Positions 8,906 to 21,218 of a stretch of 64,000 nucleotides of DNA are shown piece after piece; within the stretch, counting starts at the first letter, position 1, and each line of letters starts with the position of its first letter. The position numbers were made by a program, and so were the translations under genes. The stretch is taken from NCBI GenBank assembly GCA_029721515.1, contig CM056556.1, positions 1,550,501 through 1,614,500 of the forward strand, in the 5' to 3' direction. The DNA comes from Synanceia verrucosa. Lineage: Eukaryota; Chordata; Actinopteri; Perciformes; Synanceiidae. The notes under the pieces are model-generated. The model worked only from the letters and a program-made list of their open reading frames with translations, ran no database searches and was not told where the DNA came from.

Positions 8906-11561
8906 CTCACCATTAATTTTTTTGTATTACTATTTGTCTGAAATTGTATGTTAAAATATGTAAACTATACATTATCTTTTTAAATATGCACACATTTTGC
9001 ATTTATTTCCAGAACACCAAACTAGGTTCTTCTTTCATTTTGTCAACAGAGTTAAAGTTGTTTTTTTTTTACAGAAAGGATTATAAATATTCCAAAAATC
9101 AGAAAGAACTTGAAAAGTCAATTTTCAGCATGTTTTTGGGTATAAAACGCTGTATAAATCAGGCTGTGAAAGATACATGATAACTGCTCTGTAGAAAACA
9201 TCAGGGTATAGAGAGGAAGTGAATGTGAGAAAAATATCCTCTGAAGATTTGCTAATAACTGATAGACATCAGCATGAATCATGACCTGTTTATGACTGAC
9301 ATTAAGACAGAAATGTTATGTTTAACTGTGCAAACGAGGAGTATTCTCATAGTAACTTTTGGTGACTTTAAGATAAATCTACAGACAGACAAAAAAAAAG
9401 GCTAAATGTGGATTTATGGAAGCAGAAAATCCTCAAAACTGACAGATTGGTGTTTTTTTTTTTTAAAGTTAACGATGACTCTGTCCCACTGAAACAATCA
9501 GAAATCCATTTTATTTAATTTCACAATGACGTCCCCCAGTTATTCCTCATCGGAGCTCTCTTGTTAAATAGGCGACATGTAGGGAAACAACAGAGAGGTG
9601 AAGCCCTGATTTAAAACACCATGAACCGCACACATTTCTCTATTTAAAAGATCATTTTTCAGTAAAGAAAGCTGCAGTTTGACGTAAAACTGTTGGAACA
9701 GAAACTGTGACGTCTCTCTGAAGCAACAATATTACCACTAATAAATGCTCAAATGGAATTATGAGGAATGGATTTAGGCTTCGCTTTTTATTTTATAGAA
9801 TTAAAAAGGTTTCCTTTCAGATTTCGTATACATCCAGCAAAAAAGGGAGATTTGACTCGAAGAAATCACATGATTTCTTACTGCATGTTTACCAGAATAT
9901 GTTTTATATTATATTTGCATCATATTATATTTTTGTACATGTTTTGAAGGAAAGTGACATTAAATAATTAATATTATTTTTAGCTAAATCCCAGATTGAT
10001 ATATTTTGGGGTTTTTTTGCATCAAAATAGCATCACAATAAAATAATGGCAAGCCAATTAAAATTCAGTGTGTACTGTGACTTTACTGACTGATAATAAT
10101 ATGTTTTTAAATGAACACGTGTGGGATTCATGGTGCAGTCCGGAGCTTTCTTTCAAAATAAAGTCTGGAGATGGGACTTCCTCTCTCTACAGAGAGCAGG
10201 CCTGTTTGGTTTCATGCATATAAAGAAAAGTCTGACTGTATCACATAGTGCAAAACCCCTCAGACGACAAAGGATGTTTGAATTTAACCCCCCATTATAA
10301 AAAAAAACCCTGATTGCATCCAGAGTTTGTGATCTTTGTTAACCGTTCGACCTCCAGGTCGACTCTCCACTCAGGAGAAATCATGAATATTATAGTACAG
10401 CAAACGCTTCTTCACCTACAGCCTGGTGGAACAACCCTCCTCCTCTTCCTCCTCCTCCTCTCCCTCCTCCTCTTCCTCCTCCAGCAAAGTGAACTTTGGT
10501 CGAAGAAAACAGCAGGTTTCAGGAAGTGAGCTCAGCGTACGTTGCACAACACATCAGGCCTCATGCAGGAACATTTTTTTACTTTCTCCTCCCTTTGTTC
10601 TCTCTCATTTTTGCTCATCTTTTTAAAAATATTTTTGTCTGTCTTTTTTTCTGGTATTTTTTGGAATAATTTACAAATTCTTTTGACTTATTTTTATCAT
10701 GTTTTTGGATATTTTCACTAATATTTTTCAAGATATTTTACTGATATTATTTTAAATACTGTACATATTTTTGTCCGATAGTTAATGCTAATATCTTTCT
10801 GCTGTTTTATAAGTACTTTTTGTGATATTTTTCAAATATCTTTCTGCTATTTCACAGATACTTTTTGGGATATTTTAAGATTTTTTTGTCTGATAATTTA
10901 TTTTTATTTTTCTGATCATTTTTGGAGTAATTTAATTATGTTTTTGGACTATTATATAATAGAATATTTTTCCAATATCTTTCTACTATTTTACTTACTT
11001 TATTACTTATTATTTATTCCCATCAAGCCCAAGGACGGCAGAGAAACGAGCCGTTGTTTGGATATTTATCCTGAATTAGTGATGTGTTCAGACGAGCGGT
11101 TCGTGCATGAGGCCCTGTGCTTTTCCTTCTGGTGATCCTGATCAATAAACCCTGAACCTTCTCCTCCCCTCGTTTATGGCCTTTACCTCCATCTAAACAC
11201 CTTGTGTTATGAGAAAATATACTTTCGGTACTTAAATCCATCCATTGAATCATTCAGGACCTGGACAAAAAGAGTGTCTGAAGGACTTGATGTCGATTTC
11301 TCTGGATGTGTCCTGATAGTTCTAATTTTTTAATGTAAACTGATTGAGTTCCTTCCTCTGGATTTAAATCACTTCTGTTTGTCCAGGTCAGTAAATCCTT
11401 CTCTATCAGGACTTGGTTCACTTTCAATCCAATCAATTTACGTATGTTTCAAGATATTAAAAAAGATTTGGCGTGTGAAAATTATATGAGGAAATAATGA
11501 GTGTTTCAGTTGATTGTACTGAAAGTGAACGGACAGCCCGCCCTGGTTTTCCTCCTCCTCC
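7846..11561. other. cbfb 3' UTR plus intergenic DNA before tdrd12
   Basis: No coding exon is supported. The sequence is AT-rich with (AAT)n at 8873-8903, a (TCC)n tract at 10436-10484, and T-rich stretches at 10.6-11.0 kb. Part must be cbfb 3' UTR; its end is uncertain. 9100-9330 resembles 42230-42440 (shared ATTTTCAGCATGTTTTTGGG followed by TATAA), indicating another dispersed repeat. Confidence 0.6.
8124..8129 (-). terminator. candidate cbfb poly(A) signal
   Basis: The minus strand reads GGTCAATAAACATTGTGATG here, a canonical AATAAA followed by possible cleavage sites and a GT-containing stretch. It would give a 3.4 kb 3' UTR. Other AATAAA hexamers occur between here and the stop codon, so this is only one candidate. 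Confidence 0.25.
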
Positions 11562-11633
11562 TCAGCGCATCTTGTGCTCCACGTCAGCGTTGGCCATGTT
11601 TGAGCCAGGGCTGGGGTCCTGCTGTCGTCTGGA
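11562..11633 (-). CDS. cbfb: cbfb exon 6, terminal coding exon
   Basis: 23 codons plus TGA at 11564-11562, acceptor CCCCAG|TCCAGA. Encodes SRRQQDPSPGSN then MANADVEHKMR. The RRQQDPSPGSN block is the human isoform tail; the last eleven residues differ, as expected for this variable end. Confidence 0.93.
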   Translation of the reverse strand, partial: SRRQQDPSPGSNMANADVEHKMR

Positions 11634-14600
11634 CTGGGGAGAGACAGGGATGGAGGGAGGAAAGAGGACGAGAGGACAGGAAGAAGGACATGAGATGAAG
11701 AGATGGAAAAGAGACAAGAAATTAAGTACAGCTGTTTAAAGGTGCAGAAACTTAATTATACAGAGCTGAACTTAATGTATTAGTCCTCCACACAGTGTGA
11801 GCTGCCCTAAATTAATATTTTAAATTATTCTTTAGACATATTTTCTATACATTTTATTTTCCATATTTTTTTATGTTTCTGTAATGGTTATTCCACCAGT
11901 ATGTGCAATGATGTAAAATATAATTATTGTTGTTATCCAGGAATTTTAAAATTTACTGTTTTTACAAGATACTTCACTGTACTTTAAATACCTTACGTAT
12001 TTTGTCCGATAATTTGCTGATATCTTTCTGCTATTTTTAAGTTTTTCTTGCAATATTTTTTCCAATATATTCCTGCTATTTTAGGATGAGGAAGGCAACC
12101 AAACATGTGAGAACACCGGCCGATCTAAAAACAAGAAGCTGCAGTTCTTCAAACTGTCACAGCAGGGAGCCAGAGGACATCAGGAGGCTATTTTAACACA
12201 CTTTACTGATGATGGTATTTTAGTCCAGGTAGCAGACAGACGGACGGACGGACGGACAGATAAACACACAGAGGGGTCATGACGTCGCTGTCAGACGCCG
12301 TCGGCATGACATGACTTTTAAATATATACCATGACTGGTGTGAGTGTGAGGTCGTGGCGTGACCTGCTGCTGCTGGAGAAAATACCTGTGGTCTTATGTT
12401 TACACTGGGTGATAAAGAGGCGAGGAGGCAGACAGACAGACGGACGGACAGACAGAGATAGAGAAGGGAGGGTTTGCTCAGCTCAGCTGGAATGTAGTTT
12501 ATGTCGTTTCAGTGACTCGCTGTAATAGCAGCTCAAACAGTCACAGTCTGTACAATACAGTCCGTCTGTCTGTCTGCCAGACTTCAGGCTAAAATAAAGG
12601 AACAAAAACATTGAATCCTGCATCAGTTCCGTGGTATTTCAGACATGGATTTAAATCTAATCCAGCAGAGGTAAGAAACATGCAGCTCTCGCTGTTTGTG
12701 TTAGGGAGTGGTTTGTGCAAATCCTGAGGGCCAGGAGAGCTTTCTGAATCGATCGGCAGGCTGATGGAGGCCTGCTGGGCCACTACAGGCTGCTGCTAAA
12801 CCACAACTCAATACTGGACTTAAGACGGATCCACTGCATCTGCTGGATGCTGCTCACTGTACGGAGTCTGAGCGTCAAGGCAGGGGGTCTGATGGCGATC
12901 AATACTAATGATATATTAATGCTTTCAGTGCCAGCTCATCATTCACTGCCAAATCTGTTTCTGCAGAGCCGGCAAAGTGTGTGTGTGTGGTTAAAAAAAA
13001 ACACACACACACATACATCCATATATCTGTTCTCCATCCTTCATCCTGACAGCCTCCGTCCGACCTTGGATGACTGCAGCTTCACTTCTTTTGAATGAAA
13101 AATGTTATATCTGCCAAAACGGCAAGACTGAATAATCTGTGAACAGGGACCAGATATCTGGATCTGCTGTTTCAGACAAGGGGGCAGATCTATTCTATTC
13201 TATTCTTAGTTTTTTTTGTCATATTTAGCATTTTTGCTCTATTCTTCGCTGTATACACCTTTTTAAATCTTTAGGATGACCGTTGCTGACTGGTAAAAGT
13301 GATTCTCCAAAGCCTCTCAGTGAGCAGCACAGATGTGTTTTCTGTATTAAATCAACTCTTATGGAAATTCAAACATTAGAGTCCATGCATGCGGGGCGAT
13401 CAGCGACGCCACCGACTGATCTCAGGGTTCTTACACCATCTCAAAAGTCAAATTTAATACTTTTTAAGACCTCAGCAAATATAATTTAAGACCCAAAAAT
13501 GTCTTAATGATTTCTTTGGTAGAAATTTATTGTAGGACTCGAACACTATGGTGTTTTTGAGGCTGATGTCAATATTGATATTTAGCAGGAAAAAAAATAC
13601 AATAACTGATTAATCTCCAATAATAATTTTTTATGATTTAATTTCCAGCCCTTTAACATTTGTAACAACGATATAAATTTAAGGCATAACACGTCACTTT
13701 TTTCTACATCTTTAATTTCACAACTTTTAAGAACTTTGTGAACAAAATAATGTGAAAAACTGCTGTAAATCTCTGAATTGTATGTTTTCCTATGGGCATT
13801 AAACGCACCACCTCTAAATGTAATACCTACAGCAAATTTATTATAAATTTAAGACAATAATTTTAAGTTAAGACATTCGTGAAACTTGACGTGAACGAGG
13901 AAAATCCAGCTCCGAGCGTTCTTCTCGTTAAGATTCAAAAGAGATGAAAAAAAACTGTAATTTAATCAGGCTGGAATCTGGAATATTCTGCTGGTGGTTT
14001 AGGGGTTATTTAGAGAGTCAGGAGGTGTTTTTTATTCTCATGGATTTGTTTTATTTATTCCTTGGTCTGCGGTGGGACAGAGCCTCCTTTTTTCCTGTAC
14101 GTCCTCGGTGGTTTTTACAGAGAGCTGGGGTGTTTCAGGGGACAGCCATGTTACTTAAACTGATTCAGCAGGAAACACTGGAGCTTCTTTCTCCTCTGAG
14201 AGCCTCAGGGAGGAAACATGAGACGAGTCAGATGAAAGACGACCTTCCATAAAAGCCTCTCTTTCTCTTCTCTCTCTCTTATCTGACCATGTGCTGCGAA
14301 GCTGTGATGAAGCATCAAGTTCACGGCAGAAGACACTATAATTAGAACGACATAAGGAGTCCAGGCCACGATGCTGCTGAATAGGGCAATCACTAAATAA
14401 AGAAATACTTCAGGATCAGTGTTTATTTATGATTCCTGCTAACACAGAAAACAAATAAAGCTTCATGTCTCTGCTGATGTTTCCTCATCAGGAGTTCCTC
14501 CTCCTTCAGCTAGCGTTAGCGCCTCCCATAGATCTTTGTGAATTTATAGTACCTGGTGTCCAAATATTTCAAAATAAGAGACATGCTGTTCTTTTTAACT

Positions 14601-17600
14601 CTACATTTTTCTTAATTTCACTTCACTTCCTGTCTCTTTACCATCTTTACCATCAGAGGAATTTAAACTGAATTCATCTTTTTAGACCCAAATTTGACCC
14701 AGAACACTGGAATTCAGTGAGAAGTAAGAAATGAATCCAGAATAACAAACAACCAAAAAACAAACAAACACATTTTTCTGCTCAGGAATGACAGGAAATA
14801 ACTAAAATAATAATAAAATTAATAATATCAACAGAAAATATAAGAACTAATAGTAAAAAATAATGTGCTTTGCTATTTATTTCAGCTTTTTGTAAAAAGG
14901 ATACATTTTAGAATTCATGGATAACAACAATTATATTTTAAAATAATATAAATTATACCAATAGAAAATATACAAATAATAATAATAATAATAATTTTGC
15001 ATAAGATAATAGTGAATAATAATGTGCTTTCCTATTTTTTCATAATTAAAATAAAGTATATCAATAGAAAATACAATAATAATAATAATAATATTTAATA
15101 AAATAATAGTAAATAATAATGTGTTTCCTATTTTTTCATAATTAAAATAAAGTATATCAATAGAAAATACAATAATAATAATAATATTTAATAAAATAAT
15201 AGTAAATAATAATGTGCTTTCCTATTTTTTTCATAATTAAAATAAAGTATATCAATAGAAAATACAATAATAATAATAATAATATTTAATAAAATAATAG
15301 TAAATAATAATGTGCTTTCCTATTTTTTCATAATTAAAATAAAGTATATCAATAGAAAATACAATAATAATAATAATATTTAATAAAATAATAGTAAATA
15401 ATGTGCTTTCATATTTTTTCAGCTTTTTTTGTAAAACAGTAAATTATGAAACAACAATTATATTCTATCATTATAGATGTCATTCTGACGAGCGCCTGCA
15501 CATCCTGGTGGATTAACCATTACACAAACATTAAGTATATATTCTGTTAATCAGTGATACTGTTAATTTAGGGCAGTGGAGGTAAACACCTGACACTGAG
15601 TGGAGGATAATAAATCTTTTAAACACTGTATATCGTGTACATTGTTATCGTGATGACAGTGTCTTTTAGATACATCGTGCAGCCCTGCTTATGATGATAA
15701 AACTCAGGAGCATGCATATTCATGAGCGACAGACACACTGACGAACACATAAATAAAAACAGCACAAACACACATGTGAACACACACACACACAGGGTGG
15801 TTTAGTGCATGACAGTGTGATGGACGGTGAGAAGTGAAGGACACAGACCCTGTTCTTTCTGCTGGCTGTCTGTCTGTCTGTGTGTCATCAGTCCCAGATT
15901 TTAGAAACCACAGGGTCCTAAAAAATAAACAATTTGGGGTTCATTTACAAAAAAAAAACGTGTTCAACCGAGGAAGGCTGCCATTGATCTCCCCAAAGCC
16001 TTGCTGGGAAAGTGAGTTTGTCTTTTTTGGGGGAAAAAAATTTCTGCACATGATGATGATAATAATGATGATAATTCAGTTCAATTCGAGGATTTACATT
16101 TAAATCAACTACTTTCCCTTCGGAGGCTTTCGGGACACCTGACAGGATGGAGTCATTCAATAAATTCAGTAAATATCAAATCAAATATCAGATTAGATTA
16201 ATTGTCAAACTGGTCATGCACTAAACCTACGGTTCAAACTGTAAACACTCTGTTTAAATAAAGAAATACTGTAAAAGCACACAAACACACGTCACACAAC
16301 CCTGGAGCACTAAAGACAACCCAGCTGGAAGTTTGATCAAATACATGAAGATTAACCATTACAATGTCCCTGTTTACTGAATAAACTGAACTATTAGTAA
16401 GCAGTTGTGATGATGCTTTCTTTAGAGCCATGAATCTGTGTTTGCAAATTTCCAGTTGGGCGAGTCTAACATAGCAAAGCCAGCCCAAAACTAGGACTCA
16501 TTTAAAAATCAGCTTCAGTTTGACGCCAACATTTTCCTTTTCTACACGGCTGTCGGCTTGAACTTCGAAACTAATTATTCAATGAAATTACTTCCTGAAT
16601 AGATTTGACTTATAAAGACATCACACAGTTCTTAATAAAGCTTTAATTAAGTGTACCCAGGGTGTGGTCAGAGGTGCTGCAGACTTCTGTCAGGTGTTAA
16701 AGGGACAGCAGCTCAGGTGTGAAACCTGAGTTTTACTACAGTAGATGGAGCACTCATTGAGACACCAGAAACAATCGATGAATATTTAGAATATTTTCAA
16801 TGCTTTACGTCACTGTTGGACTGCCCTTTCTGTGGTATCACCACACCACCAGACTCCACTGAAAATGTAATTTAACCTTATTGTGTGACTTTGGTGTTTT
16901 AAAGGGTTAGTTTGGATTCACAGAAGTCACTCAATAACATAAAAATACCCAAACGATCCAGGCAGCAGTGGACCAGCAACTCCTGTATACTCTGAGGTAA
17001 AATTATTGTTTTATTTCAGTGGAGTTTGGTTGCACTTAAGAGTGTATTACTGTCTCATGGTTAGGTAAAGCAGTAATATTCCAAATATAACGTAAACTTA
17101 AACTGATATTGATTCTTTTAGGTGTCTAACAAACACCCACAGCTGCACACTGCATTTGTTTTCTAGCTGGTTCTCAAAAACTCCATCTACTGTTGGTAAA
17201 ACACTGACTATAGAGAAACACCAAACTATCCCTTTAAGCTCTTCTTAAAAACATGGGCTGATGAGACTCAGGAGGGTGAAAAGTAAAAAACATGAATATT
17301 TAGGCTGGCTTTGCGAGGCTAAGATTGAGTCTAAACCCGTTACAGCAGACCAGTGTCCGTCCTCTAGAAACACCGGCGTCCTCTCACCTCTAGATCCTCT
17401 CTGTGTGATCGGTCTCGGTCTTCAAAGTCTCTGGTTCGGCGTCGAGCCTCTTCGAACGCTGCCTGGGCCAAAGCGTCTTCCTGCTGCACACACACCGACC
17501 AATAGAGAGTGAGTTTAAAGACGACAAACAGGGATATAGCTGTCCCTTTAAGAGGAGCTGTCATTAATTTGTACTGTCCCTTTAAGAGGAGCTGTCATTA

Positions 17601-20600
17601 ATTTGTACTGTCCCTTTAAGAGGAGAGCTGTGATTAATTTGTACTGTCCCTTTAAGAGGAGAGCTGTGATTAATTTGTACTGTCCCTTTTAGAGGAGAGG
17701 TGTCATTAATTTGTACTGTCCCTTTAAGAGGAGAGCTGTGATTAATTTGTACTGTCCCTTTTAGAGGAGAGGTGTCATTAATTTGTACTGTCCCTTTAAG
17801 AGGAGCTGTCATTAATTTGTACTGTCCCTTTAAGAGGAGCTGTCATTAATTTGTACTGTCCCTTTAAGAGGAGCTGTCATTAATTTGTACTGTCCCTTTA
17901 AGAGGAGCTGTCATTAATTTGTACTGTCCCTGTAAGAGGAGAGCTGTGATTAATTTGTACTGTCCCTTTAAGAGGAGCTGTCATTAATTTGTACTGTCCC
18001 TTTAAGAGGCGCTGTCATGGCGGTCCAGTTTAAGTTAACGTTATATTTGGAATATTCTCACTGCTTTACCTTTCTAACAGGGAACTAAAGCATTGCCTTG
18101 ATGCCACCAAACTCCATTGAAAAAAACTACAATTTTACCTCACAGAGCAGGAAAGTTGCTGGTCCACAGCTACCTCTATTGATTAGTTCATTTTGATTCA
18201 TGAGTGACTTTGATGAATCTGAATTAACCCTTTAAAACACCAAAGTCACAGAATAACACAAATAAACCAACCGATAGAGGCAGCGGTCGACCAGCAACTC
18301 TCCTGTTCTGAGAGGTAAAATTACTGTTTTTGTGAATGGAGTCTGGTTGGGACAGCATATCAGTCCGTAGAGCTCTACTACAGGAGCTCTACAGCCCAAA
18401 AAACAGTACTCAGGACAGTGACACTGCTGGATTTTGACCTCAGGTGTACTCAAGGTGTTACCTGTGCCCTCTCGTCGTCGTACTCCAGGTATCCCATCCC
18501 ATCCAGCCTCTGGAGGTCGATCCAGCCTCTCCAGATCACACAGACTCCGTTCAGGATCATGGGCGCCTTTAAATACACCTGCATAAAGAGAAATAGGCTC
18601 TGTTACGTCCCCCTGCTGGTAATTATCACATATTCCATGTGAACATTAAAAACAATATAACTAAATATATTGTAAAATAATTTAGCAAAATGTTTCTTTC
18701 ATTTTTATTTGTCAAATAACGACACATTACTTTTTTTTTTTCTAAAATCTGCTCTTTCATCTTTTTACATGATTATTTTTAGAATATTTTAATACACTGA
18801 TCATTGTGGTTTTACCTACAGGGAATACATAAATAAATAAAATTAATCAGAATATGATTTTTGCAGGGCAAATATTTCCAGAAGGATTCAGATGAAGATG
18901 TGAGTAAATGATAAAATAATAAATTAATCAGCAGTAATAACGGTCAAAAAGCTTCATGTTTTCTCAGGGGGAGGATCCCCAAAACCACTTTTATCTTATT
19001 TGGTTTTATCTTGTTTGCTATATTTACTGAAGGACTTGTTTGTTTTATTCACTGAAGGAATTGAGAATTTGTCTTTTTATCCTGCTACAAAACACAAATG
19101 ATACTATTACTACCATTACTACTACAGTACACACCCAAAGTATAATAATACCACAAAAAGACAATTATGAGTGACAATAAAACAAGATTAAAGGACTAAT
19201 GAACAAACAGAACACGCCACACCGACATTAATAAGAATAAGACGAGAGCTGCTGCTTATGTCCACTTGAAGCTACATGGAAAATATTATCAACAAGACAA
19301 GAAGAGCCCATGATTTTCCAGCAGAAGTGTACAAGATCGATTCGATGTTTCTCATGAATTTTGGAAAAATAAAAATTCCAACAGCTTAAAATGACCTGGA
19401 GTTAAAGTGAAAAACCAGAAAGTGTCAGCTGTTCTCCCTGTTATAATAATAAGCTCTGTGTTCCCACTGTTAGTGCTGAGAAAAGAGGAAAAACCACCAA
19501 GTACGTCAGAAGCTCTGCAGTACGACACACACACACACACACACACACACACTGAACTGTGTGTGTGTGTGTGTGTGTGTGTGTCAGCTGAAGTTAGTGT
19601 GTAGCTGTCAATGTGCACCGATCTGCAGGGAACGTCGGCGTTTGTATTGGACCGAGTGGATGACACCAGATCCAAAATAAATATCAAATATTACAGTGAG
19701 TGACTTATTCAATGGCTCTATTCAAACACACACACACACACACACACACAGCTTAAAATATGAATTTTATTCTGGGATATTCACATCCATTTATTTATTG
19801 GAAATGTAGATGTCATGTTGCTTCATGCGTCTCCAGTGAAGCAGAAACAAAGTGAAAATCATGGCGTCCGTGTTGTTCGACCTTGTGGCGTCTATTTTGT
19901 CTGTAAGGAGGAACAATCAGTGATAATAAAAGGAGTAGAAGTGTTTGCTCATGTTCTCTTTTGCTTCTCTGTGTATCCAAGCTGCTTCAGTTTGGATTAA
20001 TCTATCGAATGCTGAGGCGTCGGAAACCTGCAGCCAGCAGGGGGCGACTCCTCTGGTTCTATATCAGTCTAATAGAAAATGATCCTCCTTCTCTCTGATT
20101 TATCCCCTCAGTAAACACTGTAAACATCAGTTTATGGTCTCAGTCTCTAGTTTCTAGTCTTTATGTTCGTTTAGTAAATTATGGTCAAATTTAGCGTCAA
20201 ACAGACCATAAAGCAGAGGATGATTTAGAGCACGGCTACCTGCTGATTGACAGGTTACCACGGCAACATGGGTGTTTATTACACCCAACTTTCCAAAATG
20301 TCTTATTTAGTGTTCGGTTGTACTTAGTTCCACCTTCTTGTGTTACTATTGGATGCAAAAAAAAGATACTCAATATAATAATCTGCTTACACTACTTTCA
20401 TCACACATATACATCCTGTTTACATTCAGCTTATCCATTTTTAATACCATGTGCAGTCTTTGATTCACATTTTGCTTTTACTTTTGATATTATATTTGAT
20501 ATATTATTATCAGTGTATTATTACATTAAATATATTTTTAATGAACGTTGTTGAAGGGAAGCTGAGATCTGAACTGCTGAATCAACGACTGCTTGCTGTA

Positions 20601-21185
20601 CTTGTTGTGTTGTAGCTATTATATTATTATATTATATTAGGAATATTAGATATTCCAGTTGGTGGCAAAAGGAAGAGTTTATATTGTTTTTTTATTTATC
20701 AGGTGGTCAGAGTCCCTGTTAAGAATATTAATAATGAGGCTTTTAAGTTCTCCTCTTTGACTCGTCACTAACCTAACTGCACGTTTCTGCACATTTTTAC
20801 ACAGTTTTTATTTCAGATAACAGCCATGCTGCACTGTATGGTCTCTGTCTCATAGCTTTTTGCATCCTTTATTTATTCTCACTTTATCAAGGACTCTGAT
20901 GCACAGAGAAACCAGACTTATTTTCTCAGAGTAAAAGGCTCTTAGGTGGTATTTTTATTGGCGTAATCAAGTATTTAGGAATAAATTGAACAAAATCAAA
21001 CACACATGACTTAGTTTTTCATGTGCGATCGTGGACGAGCTCCACGTTCCTGCATTTTTCTTTTACTCAGGCTATTTTTGGACGGCCTCTCATAGGACCT
21101 CTTTTCACCACAGCTACCCACAGTGCACCGGGGCTGCAGGGGCGCTCCAAGACACTGTGGGTTTGTGTGTTTATTTGAGTGAATG

Positions 21186-21218
<33 letters not shown>

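Larger units (their letters stand above)
11634..17387. other. cbfb intron 5: repeats, no other gene
   Basis: Nothing coding is supported. Contents: degenerate (GGAC)n/(GACA)n near 12236-12258 and 12430-12456, AT-rich blocks, a 96-bp tandem repeat at 15 kb, a dispersed repeat at 15.4-15.6 kb and another at 16.8-17.2 kb. Around 14650-14720 an element (CTTTTTAGACCCAAATTTGA, CCCAGAACACTGG) reappears inverted at 31350-31400. Confidence 0.7.

Noticed and set aside
19080..19250. Possible tRNA or small RNA gene in the AT-rich stretch
   Set aside because: No A/B box pair and no cloverleaf arms could be found by eye; the same holds elsewhere in the window.
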